64,000 nucleotides of DNA from an uncultured Eremococcus sp. (GCA_943914835.1 CALUDO010000001.1:185515-249514); one strand, 5' to 3'; shown: positions 34,884-43,292, counted from the stretch's first letter. A program made the numbers and translations. The notes: a model not told the origin generated them from the letters alone.

Positions 34884-36278
34884 ATGTCTTTGGAAAATCA
34901 AGTGAATCAAAAATCTTTCATAACCCACGGGGCTATCAATAAAGTGATTATTTATATATCTGCCCCCTTGATGTTAAATAATCTTGTTCGTACGCTCTAT
35001 AATTTGACCGATGGTCTCTTTGTTGCGCAAATTTCCGCTGAGGACTTTGCCGCAACAGCCTTTGTTTGGCCCTTGAACTTCCTTTTTATTTCTTTAGGAA
35101 TGGGGGTTGGAGTTGGAGCCACTGCCTTATTAGCACAGCTTTTAGGTGCTCAACGTAAGGATCAGGCTAGGCATTATGCCCATAATGCCTTATTTATTTC
35201 TTATACTTTAGGCTTTATTACTATGCTTATAGGTTTACTGACCGCCCCCACCTTTTTGACCTGGATGGGTGCTCGGGGTGATCTGTATGATAAATCCTTA
35301 GTCTATTTACGTATTAATTATATTGGTTTATTCTTTGACTTTGTTTATTTTGGTTACCAGGCGATTCTGAATTCCCAAGGCAAGACCAAGGCAATTACGA
35401 TAATATCGGCTCTATCATCAATAAGCAATATAATCTTAGATCCCTTATTTATCTTTGAAGACCTTCCATGGTTCGCTTTACCTGGATTAAATTGGGGGAT
35501 TGTTGGAGCAGGATGGGCGACCGTTGTCTCTAAGCTTGTTCTATATATTTTAGCGGTCCTGGTGGTAGAGAAGCAATCAGATCTCAAGGTTACATTCAAG
35601 GCCTTTAAACTAGATCAAGCAGTGATTCAGCATATATTGAAGGTGGCCTGGCCAACTGCTTTAGGTTATGGGGGGTCTGCTTTAGGATTTACAGTTCTAA
35701 ATGGCTTGATTGCTAGTTATGGTATCAATACCTTGGCTGCCTTCTCAATGGTTAACCGGATAACCGATATCATTACCCAGCCTCAGATGGGAATTGGAGG
35801 TGGCCTGACTTCAATCATTGGTCAGAATATGGGGGCCAAACAATTCAATCGGTCTAGGCTTATCTTTCGTCAGGCAACATTGATGGTCATAGGGATTTCT
35901 TTTTGTGCTTCATTGATAGTTCTGCTTTTCCAGAATTCAGTTTTGAGTGTATTTATTAAAGATAATGCGGACCCAGAATTATGGATCCAGGCAAAGGAGT
36001 ACTTAACTTTTTCAGTTTTTATTATCTTTTTTATGGGCCTATTCTCCATATTTAATGGATTTTTTCAAGGATGTGGTCAGACACAGTATGGGATGTATAT
36101 GTCCATTGGTCGCTTATGGGCGCTTCGCTTACCAGTCATTTGGTTACTGAAATCTGTAACTTCCTTGGGATCAACTGGAATATGGATTGCTATGTTGGTT
36201 TCCAATGCTGGGGTTTGTCTATATGGTTATTATATTTATAAGAGTCGTGATTGGGCAGCTTTGGCCCTCTACCATTAG
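34884..36278 (+). CDS. MATE-family multidrug/sodium exporter
   Basis: About 464 residues with 12 hydrophobic helices in two similar halves, as in MatE transporters (DGLFVAQ-type start of helix 1; helix loops with GMGVGVGATALLAQLLGAQ split over about 75-95). These use Na+ or H+ gradients to export cationic drugs; the substrate here is unknown. The start is uncertain: ATG 34884 has no spaced ribosome site, and TTG 34890 is preceded by AGGTGA. TATAAT lies at 34867-34872 with a poor -35, so the leader would be very short. Confidence 0.88.
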   Translation: MSLENQVNQKSFITHGAINKVIIYISAPLMLNNLVRTLYNLTDGLFVAQISAEDFAATAFVWPLNFLFISLGMGVGVGATALLAQLLGAQRKDQARHYAHNALFISYTLGFITMLIGLLTAPTFLTWMGARGDLYDKSLVYLRINYIGLFFDFVYFGYQAILNSQGKTKAITIISALSSISNIILDPLFIFEDLPWFALPGLNWGIVGAGWATVVSKLVLYILAVLVVEKQSDLKVTFKAFKLDQAVIQHILKVAWPTALGYGGSALGFTVLNGLIASYGINTLAAFSMVNRITDIITQPQMGIGGGLTSIIGQNMGAKQFNRSRLIFRQATLMVIGISFCASLIVLLFQNSVLSVFIKDNADPELWIQAKEYLTFSVFIIFFMGLFSIFNGFFQGCGQTQYGMYMSIGRLWALRLPVIWLLKSVTSLGSTGIWIAMLVSNAGVCLYGYYIYKSRDWAALALYH

Positions 36279-36323
36279 ACGACGGCTTTAGACAAATATT
36301 TTGCTGGAAGAAAAGGTGGTTAA

Positions 36324-37006
36324 ATGTATCAAGATTGGCTTTTAATGGAAGAATTCTATTATCTCCACTTTGCTATAGTCATAGTGATTTCACTTGTTTT
36401 TGGTATATTTCTTCTAGCAGCTATTTTTCACATTAAGGAATCCCGGTTTGCTAAACGCTATGTGACTGTGAGTGTGTGTATTTTTTTTGGCTTGGGTTTA
36501 TATATTTGGTATGGTTTCAACCAATATGGTCATTTAATTGATAGAACAGCTCATGTTACAGCAGCTTTACGAGATTATAAACCAACATTTTTTAATTATC
36601 AGTTTCCTTATTCAACCGTAGAGAAGAATGTTTACCGGAGTGGTTACCTACCAGATTCTTTTAAAAAGTCTGGTCTTTATGATGAAGAGAAGCTAATACA
36701 AGAAGTAGAATTTCTAGGTAAGTCAGACCAGAATATTTATTATTTTGAGATAAACGGAGCTGTATATTCGGCTGGAAAGAAGTGGATCAAAACTAGTGAT
36801 TCCTTAAAAGTTAGTCAAAGACAAGGAATTAAATTTAATTTAAAAGATTCGCGATTTACTCAATTGGGTTTTGTGGAAAGCTCTAAGCCCATGCTTCAAC
36901 GATACCTTATCCCCAAGCTAAAGAAGATAAGCATGTGACCTCTGAAGATGAAGAGAGGGTTAGTCAGATACAAACTTCAATCTATGCAGGTTGGATTTCC
37001 AAGTAA
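36324..37006 (+). pseudogene. Two-helix membrane protein, probably frameshifted near its end
   Basis: The first frame runs 36324-36938 (204 residues) with two membrane helices at about 12-35 and 44-64 and an outer or soluble domain. It ends abruptly with a run of basic residues, while another frame stays open from about 36887 through TAA at 37004-37006 and reads smoothly (HASTIPYPQAKEDKHVT...AGWISK). One extra C in CCC at 36888-36890 would join the two and give 227 residues, ending at the ribosome site of the next gene. This may be a real frameshift or a base-calling error. AAAGGTGG precedes ATG 36324. No family recognised. Confidence 0.6.
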
Positions 37007-37018
37007 AGGAGGGCTTGA

Positions 37019-37561
37019 ATGAAGGTTTATTTCAGGAAAGCCAGAAAAGAAGATATCAAAGAAATTATGATGATTATAAGATCAGCCCAAGACTTATTAA
37101 AAGAAGATGGTAGTGATCAATGGCAGGATGGATCACCTTCAAGGGAGCAAGTCCTCCAAGATATTGAGGAGAACCTTTGCCATTTGTTATTGATTAATGA
37201 TTGCATCGTAGGAACTGCTAGCTTATTAGAAAGACCAGATCCAAATTACCATGCAATATACCAAGGAGAATGGCAGTATCAGGCTAAATATACTACTATC
37301 CACCGCTTGGCTATTGATCAGTCTTACCGTGGTCGCGGTTTGGCCTCTAACTTCCTGGCTTATTTAATATCCTATTCTTTATCTAAAGGTTTTAACTATA
37401 TACGAATTGATACTCATGAACAAAACTATCGTGTTCAGGCCCTAGTAGAAAGCTTTAATTTTCATTGTTCTGGCCTTGTATATGTTAGCCCTGGGCCTAA
37501 GGGAGAGCGTTTAGTTTATGAGCTTGAAATTGAAGCTTTAAATGAATCAAAGTCAAAATAA
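37019..37561 (+). CDS. GNAT-family N-acetyltransferase
   Basis: 180 residues with the GNAT fold: N-terminal VYFRKARKEDIKEIMMII and the acetyl-CoA loop RLAIDQSYRGRGLASNFL (Q/RxxGxG/A type). The substrate cannot be told. AAAGGAGGG precedes ATG 37019 and overlaps the end of the disrupted gene upstream, suggesting one transcript. Confidence 0.88.
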   Translation: MKVYFRKARKEDIKEIMMIIRSAQDLLKEDGSDQWQDGSPSREQVLQDIEENLCHLLLINDCIVGTASLLERPDPNYHAIYQGEWQYQAKYTTIHRLAIDQSYRGRGLASNFLAYLISYSLSKGFNYIRIDTHEQNYRVQALVESFNFHCSGLVYVSPGPKGERLVYELEIEALNESKSK

Positions 37562-37570
37562 GATAAAAGA

Positions 37571-37629
37571 GACCCTGACTGGACCATAAGTTTAATGACT
37601 TACAGTTTTGTCAGGGTCGATGTTTTTTA
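37571..37629. terminator. Intrinsic terminator between convergent genes
   Basis: GACCCTGAC (37571-37579) and GTCAGGGTC (37611-37619) close a long stem with inner pairs, followed by TGTTTTTT; the minus strand also has a T-rich exit. Confidence 0.85.
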
Positions 37630-37639
37630 AACTATCTGC

Positions 37640-37993
37640 TTAGAGAATATCATTTAGTCGGTCTCTAAGGGCTTCTAATTGTTGATCTCTTAAATGATTG
37701 CGTTGACGGATATCAGGATCTAGGTCGTATAAAGCATTAATATACTGATTGACTAAGGATGAGTGGTCTTGAAGGGAGAGCACAAATTTAAAGTCATTAA
37801 TGAATTGGTGGGCTGTTTGGAAGTCTTCCTCTTGTATTAATTGGTCGATATAGGTGTCATAAGGGATGGATTGGCCCTCAGCATCTGTAATTTCTGGCAT
37901 GTCGGCTCCATTGTCATCCTTATTTAGGATGACTTTTAAGATGTCCCCCATACTTTTGGCATATTTAAATTGATTTTCATTTTTATATGGCAT
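37640..37993 (-). CDS. Hypothetical cytosolic protein of 117 residues
   Basis: Small acidic helical protein without membrane segments or cysteines. MPYKNENQFKYAKSMGDILK at the start and LRDQQLEALRDRLNDIL at the end flank two helical-hairpin-like stretches. GAAAGGA lies seven bases upstream of ATG 37993. It is divergent from ackA and convergent with the acetyltransferase. No family recognised. Confidence 0.72.
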   Translation of the reverse strand: MPYKNENQFKYAKSMGDILKVILNKDDNGADMPEITDAEGQSIPYDTYIDQLIQEEDFQTAHQFINDFKFVLSLQDHSSLVNQYINALYDLDPDIRQRNHLRDQQLEALRDRLNDIL

Positions 37994-38163
37994 ATGAACC
38001 GTCCTTTCTTCTCTTCAAATATACGCTTTTTTTCTTTATATTGCGAATATAAGCCAAACAAGAAAAATATCCCAATATTAAGCAAGAGGGATGCACTAAA
38101 TAAGAATATTAGGTATAATGAAGTTGTTATTGAATTCTAATAGAAAAAGGGGAGTACAATTAA

Positions 38164-39351
38164 ATGACAAAAACTTTCGCCATTAATGCTGGTTCTTCCA
38201 GTTTAAAATTTCAATTATTTGAAATGCCTGAAGAAAAGGTAATCGCTAAAGGGCTAGTTGAAAGAATTGGCCTGGATCAGTCTGTCTTTAAGTTAGAATA
38301 CGGCGATGACCAAGAGATTAAATTAACGGAAGATATTGCAGACCATGGACGAGCAGTTGAACTTCTTTTTGACCAATTGAAAGCCTCCCAAGTGATTGAC
38401 AATCTTGAAGATATTACAGGAGTAGGCCACCGAGTGGTTGCTGGGGGAGAACACTTCAAAGAATCAACCCTAGTGGATGACCAACTTATTGCTAAAGTTG
38501 AAGAATTAGCTGAGTTTGCTCCACTTCATAATCCAGCTGAGGCACAAGTTATGCGGGAGTTCCAGAAACGTTTACCACAGGCAACCATGGTAGCTGTTTT
38601 TGATACTTCATTCCATACCTCTATGCCTCCAGTAAACTATCTGTACAGTCTACCTTACGAATACTATGAAAAATTCGGTGCTAGACGTTATGGCGCACAT
38701 GGTACTTCACATAAGTTTGTTAGCCGCCGGGCTGCTGAAATTGTAGGTAAGCCAATTGAAGACCTTAAGATTATCACTTGTCACTTAGGCAATGGAGGTT
38801 CAATTACAGCGGTAGACAAAGGTCAATCAGTTGATACTTCGATGGGGTTTACACCTTTAGCAGGGATTACCATGGGAACACGATCAGGTGACATTGATGC
38901 CTCTCTACTTCCTTTCTTAATGGACAAGCTTGGTATAACTGATGTGAATGATATGATTAATATCCTGAATAAGGAGTCTGGTCTACTAGGAATCTCAGGA
39001 GTTTCCTCAGATATGCGGGATGTTGAAACAGAAGCCGCAGCTGGTAATGAAAGAGCCCAGTTAGCTTTGGATATCTTCCATAACCGAGTTATCAAATATA
39101 TTGGCCAATATATTGCTGTGATGAACGGAGTGGATGTTATTGTCTTCACTGCTGGAATCGGTGAGAACTCTAAAGAAACGCGTCAAGAAGTTATCGAATC
39201 TCTTTCATGGTTCGGTGCTGAAATTGATCCTGAACGCAATGATACTCGTAAAGAAGCAGTGGTTTCTAGTGATGCCTCTAAGATTACAGTAATTAATATT
39301 CCTACCAATGAAGAAGTTGAAATTGCTCGCGATGTAGAACGCTTAAAATAA
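38164..39351 (+). CDS. ackA: Acetate kinase
   Basis: Converts acetyl phosphate and ADP to acetate and ATP, the ATP-yielding step of overflow metabolism. 395 residues with INAGSSSLKFQLFEM at the start, HGTSHKFV, and FTAGIGENS near the end, all ASKHA acetate-kinase motifs. AAGGGGAG precedes ATG 38164; TATAAT at 38114-38119 is a possible -10 with a weak -35. No pta is adjacent. Confidence 0.98.
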   Translation: MTKTFAINAGSSSLKFQLFEMPEEKVIAKGLVERIGLDQSVFKLEYGDDQEIKLTEDIADHGRAVELLFDQLKASQVIDNLEDITGVGHRVVAGGEHFKESTLVDDQLIAKVEELAEFAPLHNPAEAQVMREFQKRLPQATMVAVFDTSFHTSMPPVNYLYSLPYEYYEKFGARRYGAHGTSHKFVSRRAAEIVGKPIEDLKIITCHLGNGGSITAVDKGQSVDTSMGFTPLAGITMGTRSGDIDASLLPFLMDKLGITDVNDMINILNKESGLLGISGVSSDMRDVETEAAAGNERAQLALDIFHNRVIKYIGQYIAVMNGVDVIVFTAGIGENSKETRQEVIESLSWFGAEIDPERNDTRKEAVVSSDASKITVINIPTNEEVEIARDVERLK

Positions 39352-39370
39352 TAAGTGACATAATATTGAG

Positions 39371-39402
39371 GGATCTGTCAGGTCTGACAGGTTCCTTTTT
39401 GT
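39371..39402 (+). terminator. Intrinsic terminator of ackA
   Basis: GGATCTGTCA-GGTC-TGACAGGTTCC with one internal mismatch, followed by TTTTTG. Confidence 0.9.
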
Positions 39403-39423
39403 CTAATTAGGAGGACGAATCGG

Positions 39424-39951
39424 ATGAAACGAAAGGTAATGGATGGTAAAGCCCTTGATCGTACACTTAAACGTATGGCCCATGAAATCTTAGAGCGCAA
39501 TAAGACCACAGATGACCTGGTCTTAATCGGAATTAAGCGTCGAGGGGTTAACTTAAGCCAACGTCTAGTAGAAAAGATTGAAGTGATTGAAGGGGTTCGT
39601 CTGCCAATGGAGGTCCTTGATATTACCTTCTACCGAGATGATTTGTCTCGAAAAGATGATAGTCCTCACCTGGAAACACCGGTATTTAATCAATCATTGA
39701 CAGACAAGCGGTGCATCATTGTAGATGATGTTATCTTCACAGGGCGAACTGTTCGTGCAGCCATGGATGCTATTCTTGAAGCGAGTCGGCCCAGTAATAT
39801 TCAGTTAGCTGTTTTAGTTGATCGTGGCCACCGTGACCTGCCTATTCGTCCTGATTATGTGGGGAAGAACTTGCCTACTTCTAAACAAGAGCGAATTGAA
39901 GTTCTCTTAGAAGAAGTGGATGGCAGTGAAGAAGTTTTGATTATCAGTTAG
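39424..39951 (+). CDS. pyrR: PyrR, pyrimidine regulator / uracil phosphoribosyltransferase
   Basis: 175 residues. The PRPP-binding motif is CIIVDDVIFTGRTVRAAM; LIGIKRRGVNLSQRL is the N-terminal PyrR signature. In related bacteria PyrR binds pyr mRNA leaders to attenuate transcription and has UPRT activity. Unusually, no pyr genes follow and I see no PyrR-type anti-antiterminator in front, so it is a lone copy. A short GC hairpin with a T tail follows. Confidence 0.95.
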   Translation: MKRKVMDGKALDRTLKRMAHEILERNKTTDDLVLIGIKRRGVNLSQRLVEKIEVIEGVRLPMEVLDITFYRDDLSRKDDSPHLETPVFNQSLTDKRCIIVDDVIFTGRTVRAAMDAILEASRPSNIQLAVLVDRGHRDLPIRPDYVGKNLPTSKQERIEVLLEEVDGSEEVLIIS

Positions 39952-39953
39952 GG

Positions 39954-39976
39954 GAGGGGGACCCTCTTCTTTTTTG
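39954..39976 (+). terminator. Probable terminator of pyrR
   Basis: GAGGG-GGA-CCCTC followed by TTCTTTTTTG; a short but G+C-rich stem. Confidence 0.7.
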
Positions 39977-40041
39977 TTAGAAAATAATGAAATCTCTTTC
40001 AATTATCTGAGAAATTGTGAAGAAATCGTTAAAAAGGTAGA

Positions 40042-40066
40042 TGAAAGCGCTTTTTAGGTCTATACT
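40042..40066 (+). promoter_or_regulatory. cre-like CcpA site overlapping a promoter
   Basis: TGAAAGCGCTTTTT at 40042-40055 matches the catabolite-responsive-element consensus TGWAARCGYTWWCA except in the last two bases. It lies in the spacer just upstream of a -10, TATACT (40061-40066), where CcpA binding would block initiation. The leader to the dipeptidase gene is about 87 bases. Confidence 0.6.
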
Positions 40067-40159
40067 ATGTTTATAGATTTTGTAATTCTATTTGGCGCTT
40101 GCTTTACCTCTTAAAGTTAACGCTGAAAAGAATTTAAGGATAGTTAAGGAGGAATAAGA

Positions 40160-41620
40160 ATGAAACAAGTTCTTAGTTTTGTCACTGGACTTTTTGTTGT
40201 GCTTTTATTAGGGCAGCCTGTCCTAGCTTGTACTGGTGTTTATGTAGGTAAGGATTTGACCGAGGATGGGTCTACTATTTTTGGTCGGACCGAGGACCTA
40301 GAAATGGATCATAATAAGAATTTAAAAGTAGTTGAAGCCAAGGAGAATAAAGAAGGCGATATCTTAGAAGACCCTTCAAATGGTTTCCAATACCCACTCC
40401 CCAAAGAAAGCTTCAAGTACACATCTTTGCCGGATACCACACCAGAATATGGGGAATATGCGGAAGCTGGTTATAATGAATATGGTGTCATGATGGATGC
40501 CACTGTATCGTCCTATCCAAGTGAAGACATTCTGGCAGTGGATCCATTGGTTGAAGATGGTCTGGCTGAATCTGCAATGACGTCCTTAATTCTTCCACAT
40601 GTCAAGACAGCTCGCGAAGGGATTGAAATGTTGGCTAAAGTTATTGACGAGAAAGGGGCTGCTGAAGGTAATACCTTGATTATTGCTGACCAAGACGAAA
40701 CTTGGTATATGGAAATTGTTTCAGGTCACCAGTATGCAGCTATGAAATTACCTGCAGATAAGTATGCTGTTTTCCCAAATTCATACTTCATGGGGGCGGT
40801 TGATCCAGAAGACACAGAAAATGTTATTACTTCAGACAAGCTTATTGAAACAGCTGACCAAGCTGGAACTTTAATAGAAGAAGAAGGACTTATTAAAGTG
40901 GCCGCTTCCTATGCGGCAGATATTGACGAGGGCACTATCTCACGGTACTGGGCTGGTGTGAATGCATTGAATCCAAGCGAAGAAGTCACTCTTGATCAAG
41001 AAGAATTTCCTTTCCTTCATGACAGTCAGGGTAAGATTTCAATTGAAGATATAATGGCTTTCCAACGAAATCGTTTCGAAGATACGGACTATCTTCCAAG
41101 TGATACCCGGGCTTCAGCGGATGGCGGTGAAGCCGAAGGCAATACTGATGAAGAAGAGAAGACTTTGTATCCAATAGGTAATCAAAACACTATGGAAGCC
41201 CATATATTCCAAGTTAAGGAAGATATGCCTAAGGAAGTACCAGGTCTTATGTGGTTATCAATGGGCTCTCCCTTAGTATCTCCTTACCTACCAGTCTTTG
41301 CTAACATTACTGACTCTTTCGAAGGTATGCAGGTAACCAGCAATGAATATGATGATACATCATATTACTGGGCCGTTAACAAATTAATGCAAACCATGTT
41401 AGCAGATGAAGATCAGTTAAAAGATCCAATTCGACAAGAAGTTCTTTCTTTTGAAGATGCTTACGTTTCTGACATGGATTCATTTTTAATGGAGATTAAG
41501 GATACTTTCCAATCGGATAAGGAAGAAGCGGCTAAGTTATCAACAGATAAGACGCTCCAATTATCAAAAGAAGCATTTGACTTAGTTAAGAAATTAGAAA
41601 AAGAATATGTAAAAGAGTAA
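40160..41620 (+). CDS. Secreted C69-family dipeptidase (PepD type)
   Basis: 486 residues. A signal segment (1-23) ends directly before C24 in VLACTGVYVGKDLT. In C69 N-terminal-nucleophile hydrolases the catalytic Cys becomes residue 1 after processing, so export cleavage may itself activate the enzyme. Other family blocks are FGRTEDLEMD, AEAGYNEYGVMMDAT and WYMEIVSGHQYA. It probably splits dipeptides outside the cell. VLAC also resembles a relaxed lipobox, so lipidation is possible. AAGGAGG precedes ATG 40160. Confidence 0.9.
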   Translation: MKQVLSFVTGLFVVLLLGQPVLACTGVYVGKDLTEDGSTIFGRTEDLEMDHNKNLKVVEAKENKEGDILEDPSNGFQYPLPKESFKYTSLPDTTPEYGEYAEAGYNEYGVMMDATVSSYPSEDILAVDPLVEDGLAESAMTSLILPHVKTAREGIEMLAKVIDEKGAAEGNTLIIADQDETWYMEIVSGHQYAAMKLPADKYAVFPNSYFMGAVDPEDTENVITSDKLIETADQAGTLIEEEGLIKVAASYAADIDEGTISRYWAGVNALNPSEEVTLDQEEFPFLHDSQGKISIEDIMAFQRNRFEDTDYLPSDTRASADGGEAEGNTDEEEKTLYPIGNQNTMEAHIFQVKEDMPKEVPGLMWLSMGSPLVSPYLPVFANITDSFEGMQVTSNEYDDTSYYWAVNKLMQTMLADEDQLKDPIRQEVLSFEDAYVSDMDSFLMEIKDTFQSDKEEAAKLSTDKTLQLSKEAFDLVKKLEKEYVKE

Positions 41621-41644
41621 GTCGTATTCTACTTGCTTATGAAT

Positions 41645-41722
41645 AAAAGGAGCCAGCTTAAAGCTAGCTCCTTTTGTAATCAATAACAGTTGAAAAGCGG
41701 ACCTAATAGGGTCCGCTTTTTT
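41645..41722. terminator. Tandem terminators between dipeptidase and cupin genes
   Basis: First hairpin AAAAGGAGC...GCTCCTTTT (41645-41675); second AAAAGCGGACC-TAATA-GGGTCCGCTTTT (41693-41722). The second is symmetrical and can serve both strands. Confidence 0.93.
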
Positions 41723-41726
41723 ATGA

Positions 41727-42149
41727 TTAATGTTCATTTGGGTCGTTTTCTGCATCTTCATGGGTTTCATGAATCGTTCCTGGAACATGGTCAGGACCTG
41801 CATAGATTGTGTAAAGTTTGAGCGGCTGATCACCAGTATTGGTTACGTTGTGCCAGGTATCTGCAGGTACAAAAATTGCGTCGTCATCACTAACTTCTTT
41901 TTCAAAAGTTAAGTTATCCTCTGCATCACCCATTTGGCAGAGTCCTTGACCTTCCTCAATTCGTAAGAATTGATCAATTCCCTCATGAATTTCTAAACCA
42001 ATGTCATCATTTGGTTGAATGGTCATTAAGGTTACTTGTAATTTCTCACCAGACCAGATTGTTGTCCGGTAATTAGTATTTTCCTTAGTATAATCTTCGA
42101 TATTTACAACATATTCCTCTTTACCGTGGTCTTTATAATCAAAAGTCAT
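41727..42149 (-). CDS. Cupin-domain protein
   Basis: 140 residues, a single cupin barrel. Motif 1 includes GLEIHEGIDQFLRIEEGQG, and motif 2 VPADTWHNVTNTGDQPLKL, supplying His and Glu metal ligands. The tail after the barrel is His/Asp/Glu-rich. Cupins of this type bind a metal and may be sugar isomerases, dioxygenases or sensors; no reaction can be assigned. AAGGAG precedes ATG 42149. Confidence 0.88.
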   Translation of the reverse strand: MTFDYKDHGKEEYVVNIEDYTKENTNYRTTIWSGEKLQVTLMTIQPNDDIGLEIHEGIDQFLRIEEGQGLCQMGDAEDNLTFEKEVSDDDAIFVPADTWHNVTNTGDQPLKLYTIYAGPDHVPGTIHETHEDAENDPNEH

Positions 42150-42202
42150 GTGTAAAAACTCCTTTAAATATATTTAAGGTACACAAGCTACCTTATGATT
42201 TA

Positions 42203-42230
42203 ATTGTAATCGTTTTAAATAATAAGTCAA
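42203..42230 (-). promoter_or_regulatory. Promoter of the cupin gene
   Basis: On the minus strand TTGACT (42230-42225) and TACAAT (42208-42203) are 16 bases apart. Confidence 0.75.
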
Positions 42231-42335
42231 AAGATAAGCTTTTACAGATAAATAGTATTAAGACAGACTAATCAACCATTAGTATAACTAATATAATTCA
42301 TCGTATTTTCTAAAGGAAAATCGGAAGGCTTTGAT

Positions 42336-42364
42336 TTGTCCTTGGCACTTCCTGGCAGTATACT
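42336..42364 (+). promoter_or_regulatory. Promoter of the 44-residue membrane peptide
   Basis: TTGTCC (42336-42341) and TATACT (42359-42364) at 17-base spacing. The leader to 42455 is about 85 bases. Nothing else is seen between 42231 and 42454. Confidence 0.6.
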
Positions 42365-42454
42365 GTTATCAAAGAAATATCAATTATTTAGGTCAAAAGA
42401 GTTTTGCTTGTGGGAGTCTCTGATACTTTAAAACATTTGGAGGAGGTATTTTAA

Positions 42455-42589
42455 ATGACGTCAATTGTCTATCTTATCGCGGTTTTGGTGATTTTGGTCA
42501 TGGGCTTTGTTTGGAAGCTGTGGATGTATGCTTGGGCACCTATACTCATTGCAGTTATCATTAATCAAATATTAAAAAAGAATAGATAA
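42455..42589 (+). CDS. 44-residue two-helix membrane peptide
   Basis: GGAGGAGG lies ten bases before ATG 42455, opening a 44-codon frame to TAA 42589. Two hydrophobic helices (SIVYLIAVLVILVMGFVW and WAPILIAVIINQIL) are joined by KLWMYA, and the end is basic (KKNR). It has its own promoter and a strong terminator, so it is likely a real single-gene unit. Function unknown. Confidence 0.72.
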   Translation: MTSIVYLIAVLVILVMGFVWKLWMYAWAPILIAVIINQILKKNR

Positions 42590-42621
42590 ATATTTTTAAG
42601 TTTTATCTGGTATATTAAAGC

Positions 42622-42672
42622 ACATCCCCCTCATCGAGTTTAAAACGCTTAGAGGGGGATGGATTTTTATTT
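42622..42672. terminator. Terminator between convergent small membrane genes
   Basis: ATCCCCCTC (42624-42632) and GAGGGGGAT (42652-42660) enclose a loop with weak inner pairs, followed by GGATTTTTATTTTTT. Confidence 0.9.
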
Positions 42673-42954
42673 TTTATGTTTTAGGTTTTGACTATATATC
42701 ATATAGAAGACAAAGACCATGAAGAAGGTAAAGAGTACTGTAGCAAAAATCCAAATATAAGCCATTGTTTCTAGATTTTTGAGAACGAGGACAAAGCCCA
42801 AAATTGCTAAGAGGTAATAAGTTATTGAGAACATAATGATGATTCGATGGGATTCTAAACCAAGGACTTGGCTGACAGAGTCCTTATATAAGAGCAAATA
42901 ACTTCCCAGTATTAAAACCATGGTGGGAAAAGCATACATAAATATTTTTAGCAT
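42667..42954 (-). CDS. Three-helix membrane protein, function unknown
   Basis: 95 residues from ATG 42954, which has GGAAGGA eight bases upstream. Three hydrophobic helices at about 5-25, 38-59 and 66-86, ending in a basic tail (QNLKHKK). A longer in-frame start at 43092 would run into the 6S RNA and lacks a ribosome site. No family recognised. Confidence 0.68.
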   Translation of the reverse strand: MLKIFMYAFPTMVLILGSYLLLYKDSVSQVLGLESHRIIIMFSITYYLLAILGFVLVLKNLETMAYIWIFATVLFTFFMVFVFYMIYSQNLKHKK

Positions 42955-43034
42955 AAGCAATGTCCTTCCGCTATATTTTGCAAATATTATCTCATGATTA
43001 AAAAAAGGGTGCAAGCTGACCTCGGAATTACATA

Positions 43035-43257
43035 AAAAAAGCCAACCCGAAGGCTGGCTTAAAAAGTATCCGGTGATGCCGTAACCGCGCATTTATGTAT
43101 TGAACCTGCATGTATATACAGGTGGGCTCCACATCTATAGCTTCTGACTTCCAAAGTCTCATTGGCCTGCCATAACTAGAGAATCATAGGATCCCTTAAT
43201 TAGAAGTGTTCGGTCCACACAATAAATGAACAACGCACATCTCAGACACTTTTTACT
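43035..43257 (-). ncRNA. ssrS: 6S RNA
   Basis: A minus-strand transcript of about 220 bases lies directly downstream of rarA, the usual neighbour in Firmicutes. It has a strong promoter, ends in a hairpin plus T run (AGCCAGCC-TTCG-GGTTGGCT, 43060-43041), has no open frame, and can fold into a long rod with a central bubble, as 6S RNA does to mimic an open promoter and bind RNA polymerase. I base the identity on location, length and architecture, not on a covariance search. Confidence 0.78.
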
Positions 43258-43263
43258 ATCTAT

Positions 43264-43292
43264 ACTATAGCACGTTTACTTACACTTGTAAA
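43264..43292 (-). promoter_or_regulatory. Promoter of 6S RNA
   Basis: Minus-strand TTTACA (43292-43287) and TATAGT (43269-43264) at 17-base spacing; start expected near 43257. Confidence 0.85.

Noticed and set aside
34867..34890. MATE gene as a leaderless mRNA
   Set aside because: TATAAT lies close to the start, but the -35 is poor, and TTG 34890 with AGGTGA upstream gives a normal, short leader.
38823..39149. Minus-strand frame of 108 codons inside ackA
   Set aside because: It is antisense to conserved AckA sequence with no own signals.
42955..43092. N-terminal extension of the minus-strand membrane protein (longer in-frame start at 43092)
   Set aside because: It runs through the 3' end and terminator of the 6S RNA and has no ribosome site; ATG 42954 has a good one.
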